Below, in pieces: positions 17,956 to 25,904 of a stretch of 64,000 nt of DNA (position 1 is its first letter; the number at the start of each line of letters is the position of its first letter). The notes under the pieces are model-generated. The model did not search any database and was not told the DNA's origin. It worked only from the letters and a program-made list of their open reading frames with translations. Both the position numbers and the translations under genes were made by a program. Origin of the DNA: Lachnospiraceae bacterium (GTDB taxonomy: Bacteria > Bacillota > Clostridia > Lachnospirales > Lachnospiraceae); contig JAFLTC010000012.1 in the NCBI GenBank assembly GCA_022510615.1, positions 1 through 64,000 of the forward strand, given 5' to 3'.

Positions 17956-18933
17956 TTAACAGACCCGAAGGGTAATTTCTCCCGTCCGCAGTACTTTATT
18001 GTCCCCGTTTTCGCACTGCACGACCAGTCCGCCATCGTCGTCTATATCCACTGCTTTTCCATATTCCCAGGAATCCCCGGAGGAAAAGCGTACCTCTTTT
18101 CCCAACACATTAGACCATTTGCGATAATCCTCTAAAAAACTTCGCTCCGCCAGTCCGTCATATAGCTCATACAATTCATTTAACACCGCTGCCACCAGAG
18201 AATTTCTCGGCACCAGATTTCCCGCCGTACAAACAGAGCCTGCAATCTCCCGCAACTCTTCCGGAAATCCTTCCTCCGGCACATGGTAGTTAATACCAAT
18301 CCCCACCACTACCGTATCGATACGACCGCTCTCAAAATCCGAAACGGCCTCTGTGAGAATGCCACATATTTTTCGTCCTCTCAAATATACATCATTGACC
18401 CATTTAATTTCCGGTTCCTCCCCCAATACCTTTCTCACTGCCCGGCACACTGCCACTGCTGCCGCTGTCGTTATCAGCACAATATTTTCTGCCTGTTCCG
18501 ACTCTGGGCAAAACAAAACACTCATATAAATCCCGGTTCCCATGGGGGAAAAAAAGTTCCGCCCCCTTCGGCCCTTACCGGCGGACTGCTCCTCTGCCAG
18601 AACGACTAAGCCCTGCTTTTTCCCCTCCAATGCCTGTCGTTTTACCACCTGATTTGTGGAATCCACCTCTTTATAAATCTGGATTTCATAATCCTGATAG
18701 GCTTTTTTCAGCTCCAGCCGGATTCCCTCCGGGGATAAAACATCATTGTCCTTTGCAAGACGATAGCCCCTGTTATTGACGGCATCAATATGATATCCCT
18801 CTTCTTTCAGGGAGTTTACTGCCTTCCAGATGGCTGCCCTTGTGACACCGAGGTGCCCGGCAAGCTCCTGACCGGAAAGACTGCTGTCGCGATTTGCCTC
18901 CAGCAGTTTTAACACTTCACTCTTTACACTCAT
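17956..18933 (-). CDS. birA: Biotin-protein ligase / biotin repressor BirA
   Basis: This is a 325-residue bifunctional protein. Residues 1-60 form a winged helix (LSGQELAGHLGVTRAAIWKA). The central catalytic domain has DSTNQVV and the biotinoyl-AMP loop KGRRGRNF, followed by KWVNDVYLRGRKICGIL. The small C-terminal domain is typical. It makes biotinyl-AMP and transfers biotin to a lysine of carboxylase carrier proteins; with the DNA-binding domain it can also repress biotin genes. Its ATG overlaps the stop of the U32 gene (ATGA), so the two are translationally coupled. I saw no biotin biosynthesis genes or BirA operator in the window. Confidence 0.95.
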   Translation of the reverse strand: MSVKSEVLKLLEANRDSSLSGQELAGHLGVTRAAIWKAVNSLKEEGYHIDAVNNRGYRLAKDNDVLSPEGIRLELKKAYQDYEIQIYKEVDSTNQVVKRQALEGKKQGLVVLAEEQSAGKGRRGRNFFSPMGTGIYMSVLFCPESEQAENIVLITTAAAVAVCRAVRKVLGEEPEIKWVNDVYLRGRKICGILTEAVSDFESGRIDTVVVGIGINYHVPEEGFPEELREIAGSVCTAGNLVPRNSLVAAVLNELYELYDGLAERSFLEDYRKWSNVLGKEVRFSSGDSWEYGKAVDIDDDGGLVVQCENGDNKVLRTGEITLRVC

Positions 18934-20165
18934 TGTTCCTCATCCTCTTTTTTGCGCATAATATCATAAACCGCCGGCACCACGGAAAGCCGTACCCGTA
19001 TTCTCTCCTTTGGATGGGGACAGGATGAAATTTCCTCACCATATTGGTTATACATTTTCTCCACTACAGCCGTCACATTTTCCCCTGTCGTCTTCATCAG
19101 TTCAATTTCATCTCCCACCGAAAATTTATTTTTCTGCTCAAAGAAAAAGAAACCGTCCTCCGCTATTTCCTCTGCCATTCCCAGATAAGTATAACCTTGT
19201 ACATACGTGTTATGATCGTATATCTGGGTTTCATGGTCGGTGGAACCGAAGAAAAATCCGGTGGTAAACTGCCGGTAGGTACATTTGGCAATTTCCTCCT
19301 TATAGTATGGAATTCTCTCCTTATATTTTTCCGGATTATCAAAAAAATCATCCACCGCCTGACGATAGGTTCTGGCAACCACTGCCACATACAGTGCCGT
19401 CTTCATCCGTCCCTCTATTTTAAAGCTGTCAATACCCGCCGCCACAAGCTCCGGTATATGCTCTATCATACAAAGGTCCTTGGAATTAAAAATATAAGTT
19501 CCTCTCTCATTTTCCTCCACCGGAAGATATTCACCCGGTCTTGTCTCCTCCACAATATGATATTTCCAACGGCAGGGATGGGTACAGGCTCCCAGATTTG
19601 CATCTCTCCCGGTAAAGTAATGGCTTAGAAGGCAGCGACCGGAATAAGAAATGCACATAGCACCGTGGACAAAGGTTTCGATTTCCAAATCCTCCGGAAT
19701 ATTCGCATCGATATCTGCAATTTCCTCTAGGGATAGCTCCCTTGCAGTCACCACCCGGACAGCCCCCTGTTCTTTCCAGAACTGGAAGGTCAGATAGTTC
19801 ACATTATTGGCCTGGGTACTAATGTGGATATCAATCTCCGGACATACTTTTTTTGCAACGGAAAAGACTCCCGGGTCCGAAATAATCAGCGCATCCGGCT
19901 TTATTTCCTTTAATTCCGCAAAATATTGCTCTATCCCTGGTAAATCTCTGTTATGGGCTGTAATATTTGCCGTTACATATACTTTTTTTCCTCTTTCATG
20001 GGCATAGGCAATTCCTGTTATCATTTCCTCTTTGGAAAAGTTTTTGGCCTTGGCACGGAGTCCGTACATGTCTCCTCCGATATAAACGGCATCTGCCCCA
20101 TAGTTGACTGCTGTTTTTAACACCTCAAGACTGCTTGCCGGTGCCAGTATTTCCGGTTTTTTCAT
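18930..20165 (-). CDS. Peptidase U32 family, tRNA U34 hydroxylation (TrhP-like)
   Basis: This 411-residue U32 protein has the family signatures NYGADAVYIGG (about 20-30), an FVHGAMC segment followed by GRCLLS, and a Cys cluster CTHPC, consistent with the Cys-rich centre of TrhP/RlhA-type enzymes. TrhP-type U32 proteins work with prephenate in forming 5-hydroxyuridine at tRNA position 34. TrmR then methylates it, and the TrmR-like gene is directly upstream, matching the B. subtilis yrrM-N-O order. One U32 gene replaces the two of Bacillus. ATG 20165 (MKKPEI) is chosen because GGAGG lies five bases upstream; the longer frame would translate through a repeat (20174-20197). Confidence 0.9.
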   Translation of the reverse strand: MKKPEILAPASSLEVLKTAVNYGADAVYIGGDMYGLRAKAKNFSKEEMITGIAYAHERGKKVYVTANITAHNRDLPGIEQYFAELKEIKPDALIISDPGVFSVAKKVCPEIDIHISTQANNVNYLTFQFWKEQGAVRVVTARELSLEEIADIDANIPEDLEIETFVHGAMCISYSGRCLLSHYFTGRDANLGACTHPCRWKYHIVEETRPGEYLPVEENERGTYIFNSKDLCMIEHIPELVAAGIDSFKIEGRMKTALYVAVVARTYRQAVDDFFDNPEKYKERIPYYKEEIAKCTYRQFTTGFFFGSTDHETQIYDHNTYVQGYTYLGMAEEIAEDGFFFFEQKNKFSVGDEIELMKTTGENVTAVVEKMYNQYGEEISSCPHPKERIRVRLSVVPAVYDIMRKKEDEEQ

Positions 20166-20173
20166 CGCTTCCT

Positions 20174-20197
20174 CCATTCGCACACACTTTTTGTGCA
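20174..20197 (-). repeat. 24-bp intergenic repeat, copy 1
   Basis: On the minus strand TGCACAAAAAGTGTGTGC followed by GAATGG begins right after the trmR stop codon and runs into the ribosome site of the U32 gene. An exact 24-bp copy lies at 53331-53354 in the same position relative to another gene pair. It contains a small GCACA/TGTGC stem. Confidence 0.7.
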
Positions 20198-20851
20198 TTA
20201 TGCTCTTTTCTTCTTTTGGCTGACAGTCATGCCATCTCCCACCGGCAGACACAAAGTTTCCAGCTGTTCATGGCTTGTCAGCTCCTGTAAATATTCCCGC
20301 ATCCTGCCATGTATTGTGCGGTCTCTTCTCGTCACGGCATAGCGGGATTCTAACACATCCCCTTCATGTAAAATATTATCGGAAATGAGAATTCCCTCCG
20401 GTGCCAATATCGCTAAAATATCCGGCAGAAAGGAAAGATACTGCCCCTTCGCAGCATCCAGAAAAATAAAATCAAAGGTATCTTTCGCTTCTGCCAGTCC
20501 ATGGAGCACCTCGCCGGCCTCCCCCGCCAGCAGACGGATTCTTCCATCCGGGTCATGGGCGGCAAAGTTTTTTCGCGCCTCAGTAAGTCTCATTTCCACC
20601 TTTTCGATTGTGGTAATCCGGCTTGATTCCGGCAGGCATTCCCGCATAAACAGGGCAGAATATCCTACTGCCGTGCCTACCTCTAATACCTTCGCAGGTT
20701 TCCCTGTCCGAAGAAAATAGCGCAACACATCCTGTGTTCCCCGGCGGATAATCGGTACTTCTTCCGCCAATGCCTTCCTTTCAAGACGGCATATATATTC
20801 CGGCATCTCTTCCCGGAACATACTTAAAAACACTTCCATTCTGTCCTTCAT
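20198..20851 (-). CDS. trmR: O-methyltransferase, tRNA 5-hydroxyuridine methyltransferase (TrmR-like)
   Basis: This 217-residue class I SAM methyltransferase belongs to the CCoAOMT-like family. The SAM motif VLEVGTAVGYSALFM (about 55-69), the acidic TTIEK and the catalytic-region motif DFIFLDAAKGQY are visible. TrmR methylates 5-hydroxyuridine in tRNA anticodons to 5-methoxyuridine. The assignment rests on family plus synteny: upstream MltG-like, downstream U32 hydroxylase, as in Bacillus yrrL-yrrM-yrrN-yrrO. ATG 20851 (MKDRME) has GGAGG five bases upstream and is preferred to the in-frame TTG 12 bases earlier. A small-molecule catechol-type substrate is the alternative. Confidence 0.88.
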   Translation of the reverse strand: MKDRMEVFLSMFREEMPEYICRLERKALAEEVPIIRRGTQDVLRYFLRTGKPAKVLEVGTAVGYSALFMRECLPESSRITTIEKVEMRLTEARKNFAAHDPDGRIRLLAGEAGEVLHGLAEAKDTFDFIFLDAAKGQYLSFLPDILAILAPEGILISDNILHEGDVLESRYAVTRRDRTIHGRMREYLQELTSHEQLETLCLPVGDGMTVSQKKKRA

Positions 20852-20884
20852 AACAGCCTCCAAAACCTCAGAAATCCCAGCATC

Positions 20885-20912
20885 CTTAGTATAACGGCAT
20901 TGTTATGCTAAG
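20885..20912. repeat. Intergenic palindrome GCATAAC, copy 2
   Basis: An 11-bp stem (CTTAGTATAAC at 20885-20895 with GTTATGCTAAG at 20902-20912, one wobble) has loop GGCATT. Its minus-strand core matches the hairpin at 14015-14034 at 18 of 20 positions. It lies between the MltG stub and trmR; no T-tract follows, so it is not an obvious terminator. Confidence 0.5.
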
Positions 20913-20930
20913 ATGATGGGATTCCAAAAC

Positions 20931-21287
20931 TTACTTCACAATCTGTCCCAGAATTTCTTCATAAGACATACTGGTATTCAGCGTATAAGTTCCCTCCCTC
21001 AGAGAAGTTCCACTACTTTCCTGTAACTTCATCCGCAGATAAAAGGAATATTTGTTTTTTACCAGTTGCTGCTCCTCCAGATTTTCCGCTACCGCAAAAC
21101 CACCCTGCCCTTTTGTAATGGTAAACTGTCTGTTTTGTCCCGGTGGATAATCGGCTGCCGTATCTCCCAGCACTTCATAGGCAAAAGAATATCCGGCCTT
21201 GCAAAGCTGTACGCCTCCAAACAAAACCACTCCGTAAAAGATAATATTCAGTATAATAATCAGCATGGTTCGCACAGCCTTCAGCAT
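20931..21287 (-). CDS. Short MltG/YceG-like membrane protein without catalytic domain
   Basis: The 118-residue product has one N-terminal transmembrane helix (about 7-28) and an outside part that resembles only the LysM-like N-terminal subdomain of the endolytic transglycosylase MltG: FTITKGQGGFAVAENLEE, then REGTYTLNTSMSYEEILGQI. The catalytic YceG domain (about 200 residues more in MltG) is absent, and the frame ends cleanly at a stop, with no trailing remnant before trmR. Its place before trmR and the U32 gene is exactly that of mltG (yrrL) in Bacillus, so it is a reduced orthologue or a binding-only paralogue. Its ribosome site GGAGG lies within the end of rnj. Confidence 0.8.
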   Translation of the reverse strand: MLKAVRTMLIIILNIIFYGVVLFGGVQLCKAGYSFAYEVLGDTAADYPPGQNRQFTITKGQGGFAVAENLEEQQLVKNKYSFYLRMKLQESSGTSLREGTYTLNTSMSYEEILGQIVK

Positions 21288-21290
21288 GAA

Positions 21291-22964
21291 TCAGACCTCC
21301 ATAATTATCGGAAGAATCATAGGATTTCTCTTCGTCTTTTTCCAGAGATAGTCATTCAGCGAATCTTTAATTTCTGTCTTCATCCTGCCCCAGTCCGTAA
21401 TTCCTCTATCATAGAGGCGGTCCAGTGCAATATTCACAACCTCCCGGCACTCATCCATCAGATTTTCCGATTCTCTGACATAGACAAAACCACGGGATAC
21501 AATATCCGGTCCCGATAAAATCATATTGGAACCCTTTTCCAGTGTCAATACTACCACAAGCAATCCGTTCTCCGACAGATGCTGACGATCCCGTAGCACG
21601 ATGTTTCCCACATCGCCGACACCAAGTCCATCTACCATGATGCCTTGTGCCTGTACGGCTCCCACTATCTTTGCGCTGTCCTCCTTTAGTTCCAGTACTT
21701 CTCCGGAACTCAGGATCTGAATATTTTCCTTTGGCACTCCCATTTCCTGTGCCAGCTCGCCCTGGGAAATCAAATGACGGTATTCCCCGTGTACCGGTAT
21801 GGCAAATTTCGGTTTCACCAAGGAATATATCAGCTTCACTTCTTCCTGACAGGCATGCCCGGATACATGGGTATCCTGAATAATAACCTTTGCCCCTTTC
21901 TGGGACAGTTCATTCATCACCTTCGATACGGACTTTTCATTGCCCGGAATCGGACGGGAGCTGAAAATAACCGTGTCGCCCGGTTTAAGCGTAATTTTCC
22001 GGTGAATCGAAGCAGCAATCCGGGACAGGGCGGCCATCGCCTCTCCCTGGCTTCCCGTCGTAATCAGCACTAACTGGTCATCGGTATAGTTTTTCATTTC
22101 CTCCAGACTGATAATCATATTGTCCGGCACCTGAATATAACCAAGCTCCACCGCTGTATTTACGATATTAACCATACTTCGGCCCTCAATCACCACTTTA
22201 CGGTTTTGTTTTTCCGCCGAATTGATAATCTGCTGTACCCGGTCCACATTGGAAGCAAATGTCGCTACAATAATTCGGTTCTTTGCATTTTCTTCAAAAA
22301 TAGTATCAAAGGTTTTTCCCACCGTCCTCTCGGACATGGTAAAGCCGGGCTTCATTACATTGGTACTGTCACACATCAGCGCCAGCACGCCCTTTTTCCC
22401 AAGTTCACCAAATCTAGCCAAATCAATAGTTTCTCCAAAGACCGGCGTATAGTCGACTTTGAAATCGCCCGTATGGACAATGACACCGGCCGGCGTATAC
22501 AGGGCCAGTGCCGCGGAATCTGCAATACTGTGATTGGTACGGATAAATTCAATGCGGAAATCACCAAGATTAATGTACTGACCGTAGGTTACTACCTTTC
22601 GTTTGACAAAATTTAAAAGATTGTGCTCCTTTAATTTATTTTCAATAATCGCCATGGTAAGCCTGGTAGCATAAATCGGCACATTCAATTCCTGTAATAC
22701 ATAAGGAAGGGAACCGATATGGTCCTCGTGACCGTGGGTAATCACAAAGCCTTTTACTTTCTCCCTGTTGTCCTTCAGATAGGTAATATCCGGTATTACC
22801 AAATCCACTCCCAGCATATCATCTTCCGGAAATGCCAGCCCGCAATCTACTACAATAATACTTGTCTCTGTCTCAAAAGCAGTAATATTCATTCCAATCT
22901 GCTCTAATCCGCCAAGGGGAACAATCCGGACAGATTCGTTCCCTGTTTTCTCTTTCTTCTTCAA
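21291..22964 (-). CDS. rnj: Ribonuclease J
   Basis: This protein of about 557 residues is a metallo-beta-lactamase/beta-CASP RNase. The zinc motif HGHEDHIG (H77, H79, D81, H82) is near the N-terminus. MCDSTNV and the GRSM segment mark the beta-CASP insert, and HVSGHA and VHGEYRHL are the later metal or substrate motifs. RNase J combines 5' exonuclease and endonuclease activity and governs mRNA decay and rRNA maturation. I favour the TTG at 22964 (MKKKEK), which has GAGGTG six bases upstream; a GTG at 22973 overlaps that site. It lies 13 nt after the DUF1292 gene and overlaps the ribosome site of the MltG stub, so it is operonic. Confidence 0.93.
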   Translation of the reverse strand: MKKKEKTGNESVRIVPLGGLEQIGMNITAFETETSIIVVDCGLAFPEDDMLGVDLVIPDITYLKDNREKVKGFVITHGHEDHIGSLPYVLQELNVPIYATRLTMAIIENKLKEHNLLNFVKRKVVTYGQYINLGDFRIEFIRTNHSIADSAALALYTPAGVIVHTGDFKVDYTPVFGETIDLARFGELGKKGVLALMCDSTNVMKPGFTMSERTVGKTFDTIFEENAKNRIIVATFASNVDRVQQIINSAEKQNRKVVIEGRSMVNIVNTAVELGYIQVPDNMIISLEEMKNYTDDQLVLITTGSQGEAMAALSRIAASIHRKITLKPGDTVIFSSRPIPGNEKSVSKVMNELSQKGAKVIIQDTHVSGHACQEEVKLIYSLVKPKFAIPVHGEYRHLISQGELAQEMGVPKENIQILSSGEVLELKEDSAKIVGAVQAQGIMVDGLGVGDVGNIVLRDRQHLSENGLLVVVLTLEKGSNMILSGPDIVSRGFVYVRESENLMDECREVVNIALDRLYDRGITDWGRMKTEIKDSLNDYLWKKTKRNPMILPIIMEV

Positions 22965-22977
22965 AAATGACACCTCT

Positions 22978-23244
22978 CTATTCTAGTCTTAATTCTACGT
23001 CCTCTAACAGTTCTTCAAAATATTTGGAAATAATTTTTAGTTCCTTCTCGTCCTCTACTACCTCGTACATCATTTCGTCCGCTGCCGTATGTTCTCCCTT
23101 CAGAATCAGTGCTTCGGCATCTTCTTCTTCAGAGTCTGCCACCAACAGGTATTCTCCTCCTGCTATCGTAGCTTTTTCCATGACAAAAAAAACCTCCTCG
23201 CTGCCATCCTCAGCAGTGAGAATGATTTTACTGTTCTCTGACAT
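22978..23244 (-). CDS. DUF1292 family protein (YrzB-like)
   Basis: This is a small acidic 88-residue protein, rich in Glu and Asp, whose beta-strand-like spacing (KIILTAEDGSEEVFFVMEKAT, then YLLVAD) is typical of DUF1292. The family has no established biochemical function. Across Firmicutes it follows ruvX and ireB, and that order is kept here. The ribosome site GAGGAGG lies five bases before the ATG. Located between ruvX (25 nt) and rnj (13 nt). Confidence 0.88.
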   Translation of the reverse strand: MSENSKIILTAEDGSEEVFFVMEKATIAGGEYLLVADSEEEDAEALILKGEHTAADEMMYEVVEDEKELKIISKYFEELLEDVELRLE

Positions 23245-23269
23245 TTACGTCCTCCTCATATCCTACGTT

Positions 23270-23689
23270 TTACCGAATGGAATCTAAATAGCCCTGCAAA
23301 ATCAGGGAAGCGGCAAGCTTATCCACATATTCCTTGCGGTTTTCCCTGCGCACCTTTCCCTCTTTCAACACGTCCATTGCAGATACCGTACTGAGTCGTT
23401 CGTCCCACAACACGACCTCCAGTCCTGTTCTGGCTTTTAGTTTTTCCATAAATTCATTCGTATAGCGCACCCGCTCTCCTTCCGTGTTATTCATGTTTTT
23501 CGGGAATCCGAGTACGATACGCTCCACATCATTCTCCTGTACCAGCTCTTCAATCCGGGCAAGAGTCTGACGCAGCTTGTTTTCACTTTTTCTTTTTATC
23601 ACTTCAACGGGCTGTGCTGTCAATAGCATGGAATCACTGATTGCCACACCGACAGTGACAGAACCGTAGTCGAGTCCCATGATTCTCAA
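23270..23689 (-). CDS. ruvX: Putative pre-16S rRNA nuclease / Holliday junction resolvase RuvX (YqgF)
   Basis: This 139-residue RNase H-fold protein begins [14 protein letters not shown] (first catalytic Asp at residue 7). It has [13 protein letters not shown] in the middle, and [13 protein letters not shown] and a final conserved Asp region ([12 protein letters not shown]). The family trims the 5' end of 16S rRNA and has been linked to Holliday junctions. The open frame starts at TTG 23689, with AAGGAT about six bases upstream. An ATG three codons later is the alternative. It follows ireB by 10 nt. Confidence 0.93.
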   Translation of the reverse strand: MRIMGLDYGSVTVGVAISDSMLLTAQPVEVIKRKSENKLRQTLARIEELVQENDVERIVLGFPKNMNNTEGERVRYTNEFMEKLKARTGLEVVLWDERLSTVSAMDVLKEGKVRRENRKEYVDKLAASLILQGYLDSIR

Positions 23690-23699
23690 AGCAATATCC

Positions 23700-23963
23700 T
23701 TAACCTTTTAAGTTATTCTTGATATAATCCTCTAAAAACACCTCGATAATTTCATCCCGCTCCGCACGCATAATCAGACTGCGGGCTCCCTTATGACTGG
23801 TAATATAAGTCGGATCGCCGGACATCAAATAGCCGACAATCTGATTCACCGGATTATATCCTTTTTCAGTTAATGCCTCATAGACAGACGCAATTACATC
23901 CCGTACATCGTAGTCCTTATCCATATCTACTTTAAAATACTGTGTATTACTGATTTCCTGCAT
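23700..23963 (-). CDS. ireB: IreB family regulatory phosphoprotein (UPF0297)
   Basis: This 87-residue protein has the usual family length and the conserved block [26 protein letters not shown]. In enterococci IreB is phosphorylated on N-terminal threonines by the PASTA kinase IreK and opposes cephalosporin resistance; a threonine is present at residue 7 (SNTQYF). Whether it is phosphorylated here is unknown. It is the first gene of the long minus-strand run to hflX. A SigA-like promoter lies upstream, overlapping the end of mtaB. Confidence 0.92.
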   Translation of the reverse strand: MQEISNTQYFKVDMDKDYDVRDVIASVYEALTEKGYNPVNQIVGYLMSGDPTYITSHKGARSLIMRAERDEIIEVFLEDYIKNNLKG

Positions 23964-24006
23964 CTTGTCACGTCCTTTTTCTGATAATCATAATCAAATT
24001 ATACTC

Positions 24007-24035
24007 ATTGTAATATATCCATAAAAAAATCGCAA
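24007..24035 (-). promoter_or_regulatory. Promoter for the ireB operon
   Basis: On the minus strand: TTGCGA (24035-24030), 17-bp spacer, TACAAT (24012-24007). It directly abuts the mtaB stop codon. About 43 nt of leader precede the ireB ATG. Confidence 0.5.
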
Positions 24036-25361
24036 CTATTTTTTCATAACTTTCATTACCGGAATCCTATGGATTTCATTTTCCCGGTATCCGTATTTCT
24101 CCGCTTCCGCTACCGGAACACCAATCTTTACATAGCGCTCATTGTGCCCGGTCAGATAGTCCTCACCTCCCTCTGTCTCTACTTCTTCAAAGAGAACCAT
24201 TTCCTCCCTGCCCATAAACCAAGCTCCATATTCTTCTCTGTAGGTTCTTGTGTCCGAAAGCAGGATGTCACTACGCCTGCTTTTTACCTCCGGCAGAATC
24301 TGCTCCTCCATTGCTGCCGCCTTTGTCCCGGAGCGGGGAGAATATTTAAACACATGAATATCTGCCAGCCGGATGTCCTGCAAAAATGTTCTGGTCTGTT
24401 CAAATTCTTCCTCGGTTTCTCCCGGAAATCCCACGATTACATCTGTAGTAAGCGCTGGATTTTTAAAAAATTTACGCAAAAGATTTACGGTTTCTCTGTA
24501 TTCTACAGTTGTGTAATGGCGATTCATCCGCTTTAGGACTGTATCACACCCACTTTGAAGGGATAAATGGAAATGAGGGCAGATTTTTGGTATTTGTGAC
24601 AGCTCACGCAAAAATTCCTTCGAAATAATTCGAGGTTCCAAAGACCCCAGACGGATTCTATCAATCCCCTCTATCTCTGCCACACGACGGAGAAGAGAAA
24701 GAAGCGGTTTCCCCTTTAATTTTACGAAGCTTTTCTCTCCCGAAAAGTCTACCCCATAAGACGAAAGATGGATTCCCGTCAGAACAATTTCATGGTAGTC
24801 TCTCTCTGCCAGCACCTTTGCCCGGGAAACAACATCCTCCTCCGGCATACTGACAAGCTCCCCCTTTCCTCTGACATAGGGAATCAGGCAGTAGGTACAA
24901 AACTGGTTACATCCGTCCTGAATTTTAATATAGGCCCTTGTTCTCTCTCCGGGAATCTCCCGGGGAATCTTTCGGGAAATATCCCCTCTATCCCGGTATT
25001 CCTTTTGCAGCCTACCGGAAAGCCCGAATTTATCGATGATTCTCTCCGCAAGATTTCCCTTTTCTTTATTGGAAAAGGCAACATCGATTGCCTCATCTTT
25101 TTTCAGGGTATCTCCGCCACTCTCCACATAGCAGCCCACTGCCACCACCAGGGATTCCGGATTTTTCTTTTTTGCACGGTGGAGCATCTGTCTGGATTTC
25201 CGGTCCGCAATATTCGTGACAGTACATGTATTTACAATATAAATATCTGCTTTTTGATTAAATTCCACGATTTCAAAGCCTTTTTCCCGAAACTGCTCCA
25301 TCATTTTTTCCGTTTCGTAGAAATTCACTTTGCATCCCAGAGTCAAAAACGCAACTTTCAT
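24036..25361 (-). CDS. mtaB: tRNA t6A37 methylthiotransferase MtaB
   Basis: This 441-residue radical-SAM enzyme adds a methylthio group to t6A at tRNA position 37. The N-terminal UPF0004 domain has three cluster cysteines (C10, C46, C77). The radical SAM motif GCNQFCTYC gives C151, C155, C158. A C-terminal TRAM domain is present (about 375-440). The signature KVAFLTLGCKVNFYET at the N-terminus distinguishes MtaB from MiaB and RimO. ATG 25361 is preceded by AGGGAGG; the longer open frame adds 11 residues without a ribosome site. Monocistronic, divergent from the HPr-like gene. Confidence 0.94.
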   Translation of the reverse strand: MKVAFLTLGCKVNFYETEKMMEQFREKGFEIVEFNQKADIYIVNTCTVTNIADRKSRQMLHRAKKKNPESLVVAVGCYVESGGDTLKKDEAIDVAFSNKEKGNLAERIIDKFGLSGRLQKEYRDRGDISRKIPREIPGERTRAYIKIQDGCNQFCTYCLIPYVRGKGELVSMPEEDVVSRAKVLAERDYHEIVLTGIHLSSYGVDFSGEKSFVKLKGKPLLSLLRRVAEIEGIDRIRLGSLEPRIISKEFLRELSQIPKICPHFHLSLQSGCDTVLKRMNRHYTTVEYRETVNLLRKFFKNPALTTDVIVGFPGETEEEFEQTRTFLQDIRLADIHVFKYSPRSGTKAAAMEEQILPEVKSRRSDILLSDTRTYREEYGAWFMGREEMVLFEEVETEGGEDYLTGHNERYVKIGVPVAEAEKYGYRENEIHRIPVMKVMKK

Positions 25362-25467
25362 GAAATCCTCCCTATGTTCCGTCAAAAGTACCAAATAAAC
25401 ACCATATAATTAGCATTTTGCACAAAAAACCAGAATATTTATTATTTTACCTCGTAAATTTTTAACA

Positions 25468-25499
25468 TTGACATAATTTCCGCTTCATACTAGTATAAT
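25468..25499 (+). promoter_or_regulatory. Probable promoter for the HPr-like gene
   Basis: TTGACA (25468-25473) is followed by TAGTAT at a 17-bp spacing (25491-25496) or by TATAAT at 20 bp (25494-25499). Which -10 is used cannot be decided by eye. Confidence 0.5.
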
Positions 25500-25560
25500 A
25501 CATGAAGAGTGACCAATGTCATCGACAAAAGTCACCAAATATAAAAGGAGGTAAGATAAT

Positions 25561-25794
25561 ATGAAGACAGTACAAATCTCATTGAATTCCATTGACAAGG
25601 TAAAAGCGTTTGTCAACGAAGTAACAAAGTACGATGCTGAATTTGATTTGGTATCCGGAAGATATGTGATTGACGCAAAATCCATTATGGGTATTTTCAG
25701 TCTTGACTTATCCAAACCAATCGACCTTAACATCCACAGTGAGAGTAACGTTGATGAAATCCTCGAAAAACTGGATTCTTTCATCGTAAAATAA
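25561..25794 (+). CDS. HPr-like protein lacking the phosphorylatable histidine
   Basis: This 77-residue protein has the length and alternation of the HPr fold and the HPr motif AKSIMGIFSL (Ser at residue 41, equivalent to HPr Ser46). Where HPr has GLHARPA around His15, this sequence reads SIDKVKAFVNE with no histidine, so it cannot accept phosphate from enzyme I. It is therefore more like Crh, a regulatory paralogue that keeps only the serine site; whether HPr kinase acts on it is unknown. AAAGGAGG lies before the ATG. Single gene between divergent mtaB and convergent thiI. Confidence 0.8.
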   Translation: MKTVQISLNSIDKVKAFVNEVTKYDAEFDLVSGRYVIDAKSIMGIFSLDLSKPIDLNIHSESNVDEILEKLDSFIVK

Positions 25795-25904
25795 CAACTA
25801 AACATATTAGGTTTGTTACTTAACTTTGGGGCTACGCTGGTTCGCCGGCTAGCTTCTTTTTCTTTGCGCATCTTTTCTGTCTGCAGGCAGAACACTGCCA
25901 TGGT

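Noticed and set aside
20166-20252. N-terminal extension of the U32 protein
   Set aside because: It overlaps trmR and reads through the 24-bp repeat; the start at 20165 has GGAGG.
25362-25560. T-box or other leader RNA before mtaB or the HPr-like gene
   Set aside because: No T-box sequence or terminator hairpin; only AT-rich promoter-like DNA.
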